From positions 1-33,256 of the forward strand of contig CAJUAH010000038.1 of assembly GCA_910584375.1 (NCBI GenBank): a stretch of 33,256 bases of DNA, given 5' to 3'. The notes beneath the pieces were generated by a model. That model was not told the DNA's origin and made no database searches. It saw only the letters and a list, made by a program, of their open reading frames with translations. Made by a program: the position numbers and the translations under genes. The stretch comes from an uncultured Acetatifactor sp. (GTDB taxonomy: Bacteria > Bacillota > Clostridia > Lachnospirales > Lachnospiraceae). The number at the start of each line of letters is the position of its first letter. The stretch's first letter is position 1. Shown here one piece after another: positions 8,446 to 17,077 of the stretch.

Positions 8446-10293
8446 ATGAACGAAATAGAAATGTTGTTGCGGCAGACAGCCGAGGCGTATCAGGGACCGT
8501 TGAGGCAGTATACCCCTTTTCCTCCAGCGGCGGTGCGGGAACGCTACGAATCGCTGCCGACGGCGCTGCGGGAGAGCGTGCTGAAGGAGGGAGAGTCCTA
8601 TCTGGGCTATCAGTACCCCCGGATATTTGCCACCGACTACCTGCGTTTTTCCCGCACCGGGGATCGGGTGGCCTATGAAGATCTGTATTTTGCCAGAAGA
8701 CATGCCCTGTGCGCTCTGGCCGCCGCGGAATGCGTCGAACACAGCGGGCGGTTCCTGGATGACATTGTCAACGGGATCTTCTTACTGTGCGAGGAGAGCG
8801 GCTGGCAGCTCCCGCCACACAATACCTATCTGCGGGATCAGCCCCAGCTCCCGCTGCCGGACGCTGCCCGGCCGGTGCTGGATCTGTTCGCCTGCGAGAC
8901 GGGAGCGCTGCTGGCCTGTGTCACCTGTCTCCTGGGGCCGGAATTAGACGGAATCAGCCCCTTTATCACCGCCCGGATCCGGGCGGAACTTGTGCGTCGT
9001 ATCATCACCCCCTATCTGGAAGAGCATTTCTGGTGGATGGGGCGGGGGCAGGAGCCCATGTGCAACTGGACGCCCTGGTGTACCCAAAACGTGCTGCTCA
9101 CCGCCTGTCTGGAAACCTTTGACGAGAGCATCCGCAGGCGGATCTTTCTAAAAGCCGCCGAAAGTCTGGATTTCTTTCTGAAAGATTACGGGGAGGACGG
9201 ATGCTGTGACGAGGGCGCGCAGTATTACCGCCATGCGGGGCTGTGCCTGTGCAATGCCATGGAGATATTGAACGTCATGTCCGAAGGCTCCTTCGATCCG
9301 CTGTTTGAGACGGAGAAAATCAAAAATATCGCGGCCTATATCATGAATGTCCATGTGGCGGACAAATACTATTTCAATTTTGCGGACTGCTCCCCCGTGG
9401 CCGGACGCGCGGGGGTAAGGGAATATCTGTTTGGGAAATACACCCGTCAGCCCCGGCTCATGGCTTTCGCCGCAGAGGATTTCCGTGCGTCCGGGGGCGA
9501 ACTGTACTCGGACGAGGTAAGCCGTATCAGTCTTTACCACAGACTCCAAAATATCCTGTATTGGGAGGAAGTGTATTCCTACAGGGGCAGGGTCAATACT
9601 CTCCCGGGAGACGTCTTCTATCCCAGCGTGGGCCTGTTCCTTACCCGCAGCAATACGTTGGCTCTGGCGGTGAAAGCCGGAGGCAACGCGGACAATCACA
9701 ATCACAATGACACGGGCAGTTTCACCCTATACAAAAGCGGGCGGCCGGTGTTTATAGATATCGGTGTGGAGAACTATACGCAGAAGACTTTTTCGGATAG
9801 AAGGTATGAGATCTGGACCATGCAGTCCGGCTACCACAATCTTCCTACGCTGATGGGACTGGACCAGAAGGATGGCAGCATTTACCGGGCTACGGAAGTA
9901 GAGACCCGCCCCGGAGACGGTTCCTCGTCCATCTCCATGAACCTGCTGGGCGCATATCCGATTTCCCGGCGCCGGGAAACGGATGCCCTCTACTACCGGC
10001 GCAGTGTGACGCTGGACAAAAACAAAGAAAAGGTGGTGCTGCAGGACACCACCAACCTTTCCGATGTAATACTGAACTTTATCACCTATGAAAAACCCGT
10101 ATTCAGTCCGGGGCGGCTGCTGATCGGCAGTCTGGCGGACATATCCTTCACCGGGGCCTGCCCTGCGGAGGGCATACCCGCCGTGGAAGTGCTGCCCGTC
10201 ACGGACGAGCGGCTGAAAAAAGCCTGGGATCACGACCTGTACCGGATCCGGCTGCGGATGAACGGCAATCTGTTTACCATGGAAATCCGCTGA
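8446..10293 (+). CDS. Heparinase II/III-like polysaccharide lyase
   Basis: 615 residues. The N-terminal ~380 residues are helical (alpha/alpha toroid), with DEGAQYYRH at D255-H263 where the lyase family has its catalytic Tyr/His region. The C-terminal beta-sandwich starts near residue 390 and has the hallmark DNHNHNDTGSF (D416 onward) followed by GRPVFIDIG. Such enzymes cleave uronic-acid-containing chains by beta-elimination, giving the unsaturated ends that GH88 removes. No signal peptide is present, so it probably acts on imported oligosaccharides. GGGAGG lies 8 nt before the ATG. It is third in the operon with the two-component genes. The PL family number and substrate (heparan sulfate, chondroitin, alginate-like) cannot be fixed without alignment. 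Confidence 0.88.
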   Translation: MNEIEMLLRQTAEAYQGPLRQYTPFPPAAVRERYESLPTALRESVLKEGESYLGYQYPRIFATDYLRFSRTGDRVAYEDLYFARRHALCALAAAECVEHSGRFLDDIVNGIFLLCEESGWQLPPHNTYLRDQPQLPLPDAARPVLDLFACETGALLACVTCLLGPELDGISPFITARIRAELVRRIITPYLEEHFWWMGRGQEPMCNWTPWCTQNVLLTACLETFDESIRRRIFLKAAESLDFFLKDYGEDGCCDEGAQYYRHAGLCLCNAMEILNVMSEGSFDPLFETEKIKNIAAYIMNVHVADKYYFNFADCSPVAGRAGVREYLFGKYTRQPRLMAFAAEDFRASGGELYSDEVSRISLYHRLQNILYWEEVYSYRGRVNTLPGDVFYPSVGLFLTRSNTLALAVKAGGNADNHNHNDTGSFTLYKSGRPVFIDIGVENYTQKTFSDRRYEIWTMQSGYHNLPTLMGLDQKDGSIYRATEVETRPGDGSSSISMNLLGAYPISRRRETDALYYRRSVTLDKNKEKVVLQDTTNLSDVILNFITYEKPVFSPGRLLIGSLADISFTGACPAEGIPAVEVLPVTDERLKKAWDHDLYRIRLRMNGNLFTMEIR

Positions 10294-10312
10294 CACAGGA
10301 GCCGCTCGGTTC

Positions 10313-11011
10313 CTAGGACAGCAGAGCCTGCATAAACACGGATACCACCAGGATCGCTATGGATACGCCGGCCAACACGAAAGTGGCGATGGCAAAACCC
10401 TTTTTCTCGGTCTTCATACCGCAGGCCGCGAAATAGAACTCCAGTACATATAACAGAATGCCGAACATATATCCCGCAAAGGACAGCAGCAGTCCTATAA
10501 TAGACATCACAAAACCGATGATCGCGTATTTTTCATTGCTCTTGCCGGTAGCCTTGGAAAAATCCTCATAATTGCCGCCGATGGGCTGCGGTGTGCCTCC
10601 GGAAACCTGACTGGCGGTGGGCTGTACATTGTAGGGCGCGGCCTGGCCCATACCCTGAGCCTGCTGCATGGGAGCCGTTCCCGCAGGCGCGTTATAGGAG
10701 GCCAGCGTCCGAAACAGCGGATCCAGAATCTGCTTGTATGCAGACTTGGGCATGGAACCGGCAAAACTGTCGTCCAACAGATAGGGCTTTTTGTATTTTC
10801 CGATATAGGCGTTGATCGTTACCATTCCCGTCTGTATGTAAAATTCAAACAGCCTTCTGCCCACGACGGGATCATAGTACTGATAGTAGTAGTTCCCATC
10901 CTTCTCCTTCAGTTCAAAGCTGTTAGCCCCCAACCAGTTCATGATTGTCTGATGGGCCAGATTGGGATCCACATTGATGGGAAACTGATAGGTGCTTTTT
11001 CCTTTTTTCAT
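10313..11011 (-). CDS. Small membrane protein, function unknown
   Basis: About 232 residues from ATG 11011 (AGGAA 9-10 nt upstream; an earlier in-frame ATG at 11044 would precede this ribosome site). Residues 1-105 form a soluble domain of unknown family (STYQFPINVDPNLAHQTIMN, then VGRRLFEFYIQTGMVTINAY). A Pro/Gln/Ala-rich linker of ~40 residues follows, then two hydrophobic segments (YAIIGFVMSIIGLLLSFAGY and FAIATFVLAGVSIAILVVS), resembling DUF4190-type membrane tails. It converges on the lyase gene with a 19-bp gap. No function can be assigned. Confidence 0.8.
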   Translation of the reverse strand: MKKGKSTYQFPINVDPNLAHQTIMNWLGANSFELKEKDGNYYYQYYDPVVGRRLFEFYIQTGMVTINAYIGKYKKPYLLDDSFAGSMPKSAYKQILDPLFRTLASYNAPAGTAPMQQAQGMGQAAPYNVQPTASQVSGGTPQPIGGNYEDFSKATGKSNEKYAIIGFVMSIIGLLLSFAGYMFGILLYVLEFYFAACGMKTEKKGFAIATFVLAGVSIAILVVSVFMQALLS

Positions 11012-11114
11012 AAGAAACCGTTCCTTTCTGCCGTGTTGTTCCAATATTTCAAATTGATTGTAACATGGAGACTTTCAGACCGTCAAGACCCGGCGTTCAT
11101 TATTTGGCGCCGTT

Positions 11115-11645
11115 TTACGGGATGATGCCCGCTTCGCGCGCCCATTCCGGTTCCAGCTCCAGTTTCCGATGATACCACTCCTCGTCCTTGTATATATACG
11201 GCTGGAATATCCAGTCTGTCACATCCCTGAACCCCGCCGCCAGATAGCAGAAGTAGGCGGCGGGATTGCTGTTACCGTCAAATGCCGATATACACACTTT
11301 TTGTGCGTTCATAAACTCAAGGGCGAACTTCGCGGCCATCCGTACCATTTCTTTGCCATAGCCCCTGCCCCTCTTTTCCGAATCTATGATCACATATGTC
11401 AGGAGGACATCTGTATGTCCACGATTCACATAGCGCAGCGCCAGGTGCCCGACAATCCCCTCATCGTCCTCCGCCGTCATGGGATACAGGCATTCCATGA
11501 CATGATAAAAATCGTTCATGTCGTCGGGGGTAATGGGATAATCGCTGTATTTGTTGGTGCACCAGAGTCGGAATGTCCTCTCGTCATCCAGCCATTCCAC
11601 GATGGAATCCGCGTCATAATCTTTGTACGGTCTCAATGTCAGCAT
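11115..11645 (-). CDS. GNAT family N-acetyltransferase (RimJ/RimL-like)
   Basis: 176 residues with the GNAT fold. The acetyl-CoA pyrophosphate loop is KRGRGYGKEM (RGRGYG at 92-97), preceded by beta4 TYVIIDSE and followed by ALEFMNAQKVCISAF and the NPAAYFCYLAAGF motif B region. It would transfer an acetyl group from acetyl-CoA to an amine; the acceptor is unknown. It stands alone between the membrane protein and the EIIC/EAL gene. Confidence 0.88.
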   Translation of the reverse strand: MLTLRPYKDYDADSIVEWLDDERTFRLWCTNKYSDYPITPDDMNDFYHVMECLYPMTAEDDEGIVGHLALRYVNRGHTDVLLTYVIIDSEKRGRGYGKEMVRMAAKFALEFMNAQKVCISAFDGNSNPAAYFCYLAAGFRDVTDWIFQPYIYKDEEWYHRKLELEPEWAREAGIIP

Positions 11646-11665
11646 AAGCTCACTCCTCTCTCTAA

Positions 11666-13575
11666 TTAACCTTTTTTCTGCTCAAACTGTTTCAGGGCGT
11701 CGCCAAACTTCTCGATGCTCACTGCCGGGCTGTAAAAATATCCCTGATAGAAGGAACATCCCATCTCTTCCAGCGCCTTCTGGACCTGGCGGTTTTCCGT
11801 GTACTCGGCGATCACCTGCACGCCCAGAGATTTTGCCAATGCCGTGATGGAATTGAGGATCTCCCTTTCGTTGCCGGCACCAGCTCCCGGTTCCACCATA
11901 TATTGATCAGCTCCATATAGTCCATAAATTCCTCGGTCTGCATGGTCTCCGGAGTCACGTTGATGGATACCTTGACCTTGTGCCCCACTGCTTTCTGTAT
12001 ATTCTCGGCATCTTTTACCACATAATTCAGGATATATTTCTCCAGCTCCCACAGGTAATCCATCTCCCGGGCAAGCTGCAGAACCAGCGGCGGATAGATA
12101 TCTCCGTATTTCTCCGTCCCAAAACGCAGCAGCGCTTCCGCCCCCATACACTCGTCCTTTTCATTGTATTGAGGCTGATAGAAAATCTTCACACTGCCGT
12201 TCTGTATGCTGCGGCGCAGCTCCTGGGCGATCTGTCTGGAGATAGCGCCGATATCGTCCCTCTGGCGGGTCAGCTCCAGAGGTTTTCCCGCATGTTCCAT
12301 CTTTCGCATATATTGCGCAACCTGCTGCAGCTGATCCTGCAGATGATGGTGCTGCCATATCTCATACATTTTCAGAAAAGGCAGGTAAATCAACATGCTG
12401 ACGGCAATATTGACGAGCTGCAGGAGACTCCCGGTCACGGAACCCGTCGCCATATAGCCGCTCAGGAGCACCGGCGTAATCCACTCCACCTCCCTGACAG
12501 GTATGGGTACGATCCCCAGACGCATGGCCGCCCAGGAATCCAGCAGGCAGACCATGGGCGCCAACAGGAAGGGCAGCAGAAAAGCAGGGTTCAGGATCAC
12601 CGGGATTCCGAAAGTCATGATCTCATTGATATTGCAGAATACCATGGGTAAGGACAGTTTGGTAAGACTGCGCGTCTCTCTGTTTTTGCCGAACAGCAGA
12701 ACACACAGGAGCAGACCGATCAGACAGCCGCAGCCGCCCATAAGCACAAACACATCGAAAAAGGTCTTGGACAGAATCTCCGTAGCCTGGCCTCCCGCCG
12801 CCACTGCGGCCTCGTTGCTCTCGATGGCAGGCTGGAACAGTCTCTGGGTCATGGGCTCCAGCACATCGCTGCCATGTATGCCAAAAAACCACAACAGGCT
12901 GCCGAGCAGCACAAAGCCTATGCCGCTGCCCAGACTCCGTCCCATGTTTCCGGCCAGCAGGTTCACACCCAGGATAAACAGCTCGTTGAAACTGTCCGCA
13001 GGCGTCAGCGTCGCGATCAATTGGTTTATCAGGCCGAATATGGCCACCGTGCAGAGCACGGCGGGAAGGCTGCGCACGATCTCCTGAAAATCCAGATCGT
13101 TTCCGTAAAGATTCTCCTCTTTTTTCCCGAACAGGCGGGAAAAACGGTCATACAGTTCCGAGGCCGTACAGGCTGAGACGATGGCCGTAAACATCCCCTT
13201 TACCCCCAGGCTCTCATGCTGCAGCGCCCGCTCCAGTCCGCCGTTCAGGATGATAAAACCCGCGACCGCAATCGATACTCCCAGCAGAATGTTGACTCTC
13301 TTTCCCTTTTTCTCCAGGCTTTTGACACAGATGAGTACTGTCATAATCAATGACAGGATCCCAAAAGTGGCGTCATACAGCAGGGTCGCAATCTGTTTGA
13401 CAAAGAGCAGCACGCCCAGTTTGGTTCCCGTCAGTTCCAGCAGCGACTGCACGATCAGCGCCAGGGATCCGGCCAGTATCACCGGAATTGCCAGGATAAA
13501 GGCGGAACGGATATTCGCAAGGCGGCTGCTGCTCTCCAGTTTATCCCAGAACAAGATCCACTTCTTCTTTTGCAT
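11666..13575 (-). pseudogene. PTS EIIC-like / EAL domain fusion, EAL core deleted and frameshifted
   Basis: The first frame (11812-13575, 587 residues) starts with a PTS EIIC-type membrane domain of ~400 residues (lactose/cellobiose class; WFFGIHGSDVLEPMTQ near 235-250), then a short linker and an EAL domain start (FYQPQYNE, AEALLRF, SINVTPE). After FMDYMELINIW the frame is lost and ends in unrelated sequence. In a second frame, from about 11872 to 11666, the EAL end continues: EREILNSITALAKSLGVQV, IAEYTEN, GCSFYQGY, then the C-terminus. The middle, including the LEITE, DDFG and Lys motifs that bind metal and c-di-GMP, is absent (roughly 80 residues). Similar EIIC-EAL proteins exist in Clostridia, where the membrane domain is thought to sense sugars and the EAL part to degrade c-di-GMP. 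This copy cannot be catalytic. Confidence 0.85.
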
Positions 13576-13648
13576 AGCTATAATTCCCCCGTAGTATATT
13601 GCATCCTATGAACAGTATAGCACATCTCTCCGCAAAAAACATCCTTTT

Positions 13649-14305
13649 TTACAGCTTACTGAAGGCCAGAATCAGCAAAATCGCGCCGCTCAGCCAGCCC
13701 AGGGATACGCCAAGTTTTCGCGACAGTCTCTCACCTAGCCAGGAACCCAGCGTCAGGGTGAGCTGGTTGGCGATCAGGGAGGCGACCACCACCGCCGGTA
13801 CGCTCGCCTGGCCCATGGCTGCTCCGAATCCGGCCGCCGCTCCGTCCAGAGACAGAGCAAGAGCCAGCGTAGCCGCCTCCGCCACCGAGATCGTTTGGGA
13901 ATGATCCAGGTCTACCGCCGCGGGATCCGCATATACATGTAATACAAAGCGCAGACTGAAGAGCGAGAATCCCAGTCTGCCGTCAAGATTGCCGTATCTG
14001 CGTATGGCCCACCGGGTGAGTCCGTCCAACAGCTTGATCAGCCCCAGCGCGAACAGTACGCCAAAACACAGTCCCCGCCGCAGACCGGGGGACAAAAGCA
14101 GCGCGGTCAGGCTTCCCAGCCCCAGAGACAGGCCCACGATGGCGCTGCAGATCAGGTTGATCACCAATGCGGATCGCCAGGGCAGCCGTATCTGTCTGCT
14201 CCCATAGGCCAGACCCGCCGCGAAGGCATCCACAGACAGCGCGGAGGCTATCGCGGCAGCCTCCAACAGCATCCTCAGAGTTTCCAAGAATATCACCACC
14301 TGCAA
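13649..14305 (-). CDS. ytaF: YtaF-type sporulation membrane protein (MntP-like fold)
   Basis: 218 residues, six hydrophobic helices in two similar halves. The repeated ALSVDAFAAGLAYG (~residue 20) and ALALSLDGAAAGFGAAMG (~150) motifs, each with the intramembrane Asp, are typical of MntP/YtaF. YtaF is linked to sporulation in Bacillus; the wider family exports Mn2+ or other cations. No sporulation gene is adjacent. Confidence 0.82.
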   Translation of the reverse strand: MQVVIFLETLRMLLEAAAIASALSVDAFAAGLAYGSRQIRLPWRSALVINLICSAIVGLSLGLGSLTALLLSPGLRRGLCFGVLFALGLIKLLDGLTRWAIRRYGNLDGRLGFSLFSLRFVLHVYADPAAVDLDHSQTISVAEAATLALALSLDGAAAGFGAAMGQASVPAVVVASLIANQLTLTLGSWLGERLSRKLGVSLGWLSGAILLILAFSKL

Positions 14306-14359
14306 AACATAGACTTATTAGCATAATATTCCTGTTTTTCTCCATAGGTTCCCCTGTTT

Positions 14360-15055
14360 TTAATCGACGCCGCGCAGGGCCGTCTGCGGTATGTATGCAG
14401 CCGCCAGTTCCCGCATCTGTTCCAGCATGCCGGGTTCAAAGCTGCCGTAGCCCGGCTGCATTACCTGCGGACTGTCCCGGTAACTTTGCAGATAATAGGC
14501 GTTGCAGCCCTGCAGCCATTGTCCGATGGCGGTAAATTCATCCGGGCTGTGGATGCCTTTTACCACAGTGGTGCGAAATTCATAGGGTATGCGGGATTTT
14601 TTCAAAAGCTCCACGCTTTCTTCTATGAGGGACAGATCCACATTCGGCAGTCCGCAGGCGATGGGGTAGCGTTCCCGGGACGCCTTGATATCCATGGCCA
14701 CATAGTCCAGCAGTTCCTGCTCCAGCAGACGGCGCAGTACCCCTGGGCGATAGCCGTTGGTGTCCAGTTTTATCAGATATCCCATCTCCCGGATGCGTCG
14801 GATAAAGTTTTCCAGGTCCGCCTGCAATGTGGGTTCTCCCCCGGTGATGCAGACTCCCTCCAGGATGCCTTTTCTCTTTTCCAGAAAGGAAAGCGTCTCT
14901 TCTTCTGAGATTTCCGGCTGCTGTTGGGGGGACAGGACCAGGCCGCTGTTCTGGCAGAAAGGGCAGCGCATGTTGCAGCCGCCGGTGAATATTGTGGCGG
15001 CTACGTGGCCGGGGTAGTCCAGGAGGGTGGTTTTGTTTAGGCCGTGGATTTGCAT
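14360..15055 (-). CDS. nrdG: Anaerobic ribonucleotide reductase-activating protein, radical SAM (NrdG2-like)
   Basis: 231 residues from ATG 15055. The radical SAM motif CNMRCPFC gives C27, C31 and C34, and GGEP follows near residue 70 (CITGGEPTLQADL). The protein would use SAM and a [4Fe-4S] cluster to install the glycyl radical in class III ribonucleotide reductase. The N-terminal MQIHGLNKTTLLDYPGHVA block is typical of this NrdG2 type. The frame stays open upstream to 15343, but that part runs through the palindromic element and is low in plausibility. AAGGAG lies 13 nt before the ATG, rather far. No nrdD is in the window, so another glycyl-radical partner is possible. Confidence 0.85.
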   Translation of the reverse strand: MQIHGLNKTTLLDYPGHVAATIFTGGCNMRCPFCQNSGLVLSPQQQPEISEEETLSFLEKRKGILEGVCITGGEPTLQADLENFIRRIREMGYLIKLDTNGYRPGVLRRLLEQELLDYVAMDIKASRERYPIACGLPNVDLSLIEESVELLKKSRIPYEFRTTVVKGIHSPDEFTAIGQWLQGCNAYYLQSYRDSPQVMQPGYGSFEPGMLEQMRELAAAYIPQTALRGVD

Positions 15056-15089
15056 TGGGGTCTTTGTTCTCCTTGTTCTCTTTGTTCTT

Positions 15090-15286
15090 GGCGTGGGACG
15101 CTCCATAAGGGCTGGAGCTACGTTCCTGGCGTGGGACGCTCCAGGCGGATAAACCTGCCTGTCTGGACCCGCTCTCGCTCGATTGGAAACGTAGCGGTCA
15201 CTAGGCTCGGCCGAATAAATTCGGCATACCTCGCCAAGTGCCGACGTTTCCAGACGGTCCTGACAGGCAGGTTTATCCACCTGGAG
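15090..15286. repeat. Large imperfect palindromic element, MITE-like
   Basis: Outer arms of 25 bp (15139-15163 and 15262-15286) match as inverted repeats with one mismatch and extend to 31 bp with a second. Inside are a second pair, TGGAAACGT (15184-15192) / ACGTTTCCA (15244-15252), and a core hairpin GCCGAAT-AA-ATTCGGC (15210-15225), so the DNA or RNA can fold into one long cruciform. To the left, GGCGTGGGACGCTCCA occurs twice (15090-15105, 15128-15143). The ~535-bp gap between nrdG and tadA contains little else besides the tadA promoter. It encodes no protein. It may be a small non-autonomous mobile element or a structured RNA. Confidence 0.75.
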
Positions 15287-15498
15287 CTGGTTACTGCGAG
15301 CATTTGAGGGCGTTGACGCTGTTGTTCTATGGATTGTGGGCAACCAGGGAGAATATCTGAAATTGACTGCCTGGTAGGGTTCGGGGGCTTTTCAGGTTTT
15401 CGGGTATCTTTGAGTTTTTATATTCATCCGTTTCGCATTTATGTGGCTCTGCAGAAAGCAGACTGTGAAAAATGGGAAACTCAAATTCGGTTATGTTC

Positions 15499-15527
15499 TT
15501 GACGGTTGGCGGGTTGTCAGTTACAAT
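15499..15527 (+). promoter_or_regulatory. Putative tadA promoter
   Basis: TTGACG (15499-15504) and TACAAT (15522-15527) with a 17-nt spacer, about 90 bp before the tadA start. Confidence 0.5.
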
Positions 15528-15616
15528 GGTTCAGGTAATAATGTAGTGTGTAGAAAGCGGATGTTCACCTTAGTTTTGCGGTTGTCTGGGTGAAGGTGAA
15601 ACGCAGGGAGGGGGCC

Positions 15617-16132
15617 ATGGCCGGGATCGTCAGTGTGCAGGAAAAGTATATGAGGATGGCCTTGAAACTGGCTCGGAAGGCGCTGGAGCTGGGGGAGGTT
15701 CCGATCGGTTGCGTGATCGTCCATGAGGGAAAGGTGATTGGACGGGGATATAATCGGCGCAATACCGATAAGAATACTCTTGCCCACGCGGAGATTACCG
15801 CCATACGAAAAGCCAGTAAAAAAATCGGGGATTGGCGCCTGGAGGACTGTACCCTCTATGTGACTCTGGAACCCTGCCAGATGTGCGCGGGCGCTATCGT
15901 TCAAGCCAGAATACCGGAGGTGGTCATGGGCTGCATGAATCCCAAGGCCGGCTGCGGCGGCTCCATACTGAATATTCTGGAGATGCCGCAGTTCAACCAT
16001 CAGGCTGTCGTGACCCGGGGCGTGCTGGAGGCGGAATGCAGCGCCGTTCTGAAAGAGTTTTTTACGGGGCTGCGCATCCGCAACAAGCAGGAAAAGGCCG
16101 CCCGAATCACTTCTTCACAAACACCGACTTAG
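15617..16132 (+). CDS. tadA: tRNA-specific adenosine deaminase
   Basis: 171 residues. TadA converts adenosine to inosine at the wobble position of tRNA-Arg(ACG). Zinc and catalytic residues fit the family exactly: H57 and E59 in LAHAEITAI, and C87 and C90 in LEPCQMCAGA. Start ATG 15617 is chosen because GGGAGG lies 5 nt upstream; an in-frame GTG at 15590 is possible but lacks a site. Its 3' end overlaps the end of the convergent rubredoxin gene by 26 bp. In many Bacillota tadA is followed by the SRP RNA; here the SRP RNA is 750 bp downstream with the rubredoxin gene inserted in the opposite orientation. Confidence 0.92.
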   Translation: MAGIVSVQEKYMRMALKLARKALELGEVPIGCVIVHEGKVIGRGYNRRNTDKNTLAHAEITAIRKASKKIGDWRLEDCTLYVTLEPCQMCAGAIVQARIPEVVMGCMNPKAGCGGSILNILEMPQFNHQAVVTRGVLEAECSAVLKEFFTGLRIRNKQEKAARITSSQTPT

Positions 16133-16760
16133 GCTGTTTGCATACGGGACAGACATAATCGTCCGGCAATTCCTCAAAGGGAATGTCTCCGTGATACTCA
16201 TAGCCGCAGACGCCGCACACATATACCGGTTCCGATTCCTTCCGGGGGGTATCCTGAGATTCCTCGGGGATATAGGTGGGAGCCGCCTTGGGGCTCTTTC
16301 CCTTGATTACTTTGTGATAGTACGCGTAGGTCATGGGATCATCCTGGCGCAGGATATCCGCATCCACCACTTTCCCCAGAAATACGGTGTGCGTGTCCGT
16401 CTCCATCTTGTCTGCCACCTCGCAAACGATGTAGGCGCAGGCGTCCGGGATTATCGGCATGTATCCTTTAATCTCCGGCTTGACCTGGTCGAATTTGTTA
16501 TTGTCCCTGCCGCTCTGAAAACCGAATACTCCGATCGTACCGGGGTCGGAATGTTCGCCCAGTACGGACACGGCAAATTTTCCCAGCTTTTGGATACATT
16601 CGTTGGTATAGTTACCGTGATTGATACTTACCGCGATCGTAGCGGGTTCCGATGTGATCTGCATGGCGCTGTTGGCTGTACAGCCCGTAGCTCTGCCTTC
16701 GTCCCAGGTGCTGACTATATATACGCCGTACGATAACTGTCTAAATGCATTTTTGTTCAT
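16107..16760 (-). CDS. hrb: High-molecular-weight rubredoxin (flavin reductase domain + rubredoxin)
   Basis: 217 residues. The first ~155 form an FMN-binding flavoredoxin/flavin reductase-like domain (RQLSYGVYIVSTWDEG, ATGCTANSAMQIT). The last ~45 are a rubredoxin with its two iron-binding CxxC pairs, CGVCGYEY and CPVCKQPK. Such Hrb proteins pass electrons from NAD(P)H to oxygen- or NO-reducing flavodiiron proteins in anaerobes such as Moorella; no such partner gene is nearby. The start is ATG 16760, which AAGGAG precedes by 7 nt. Cytoplasmic. Confidence 0.9.
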   Translation of the reverse strand: MNKNAFRQLSYGVYIVSTWDEGRATGCTANSAMQITSEPATIAVSINHGNYTNECIQKLGKFAVSVLGEHSDPGTIGVFGFQSGRDNNKFDQVKPEIKGYMPIIPDACAYIVCEVADKMETDTHTVFLGKVVDADILRQDDPMTYAYYHKVIKGKSPKAAPTYIPEESQDTPRKESEPVYVCGVCGYEYHGDIPFEELPDDYVCPVCKQPKSVFVKK

Positions 16761-16846
16761 GGTCATTCTCCTTCCCATTTCCACCGATTGAATATAGGAT
16801 ATACAGTTTCAGTATAAATAATCCGCTCTTTGTTTGCAAGAAGTTC

Positions 16847-16875
16847 TTGACAAAAATTCTGTAAAACGCTACACT
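16847..16875 (+). promoter_or_regulatory. Promoter of the SRP RNA gene
   Basis: Consensus TTGACA (16847-16852), 17-nt spacer, TACACT (16870-16875), with the predicted start near 16881, where the SRP RNA helix begins. Confidence 0.75.
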
Positions 16876-16880
16876 ATAAA

Positions 16881-17048
16881 AGCCGTATATCGTGGGAATA
16901 ACCGAAGAACAGATGTTGAAGTCCGGTCTCGCGCAATGGGAATCTACGAACCGTGTCAGGTTGGGAACAAAGCAGCACTAAGTAGAACCTCCCATGTGCC
17001 GTGAGGGCCCCGGGCGGAGTCTGGGACGCGGCCCGCGGTATGCGGTCT
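16881..17048 (+). ncRNA. ffs: Signal recognition particle RNA (4.5S/6S-like)
   Basis: The conserved domain IV is clear: GCGCAATGGGAATC, then GTGTCAGGTTGGGAAC, AAAGCAGCACTAAG and CCTCCCATGTGCCG, with the GGAA apical loop at 16964-16967 and the asymmetric Ffh-binding bulge. It closely follows the Bacillus scRNA sequence in this part. The ends pair through a 12-bp helix (16883-16894 with 17034-17045, three G-U pairs), giving about 165 nt, shorter than Bacillus scRNA. It binds Ffh for cotranslational membrane targeting. Ends are estimated from pairing and promoter position. Confidence 0.9.
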
Positions 17049-17077
17049 TGTAATTTCCGTTCAAAGGAGTAACCGCC

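Noticed and set aside
10297..10318. Terminator between the lyase and the convergent membrane protein
   Set aside because: Only a 7-bp stem with a G-U pair and no U-run.
11092..11113. Short hairpin CGGCG/CGCCG with TTTT on the plus strand
   Set aside because: No plus-strand gene ends there, and on the minus strand it has no U-run.
15056..15343. A 96-residue N-terminal extension of the nrdG frame
   Set aside because: It runs through the palindromic element and is low-complexity; the family starts at MQIHGLNK.
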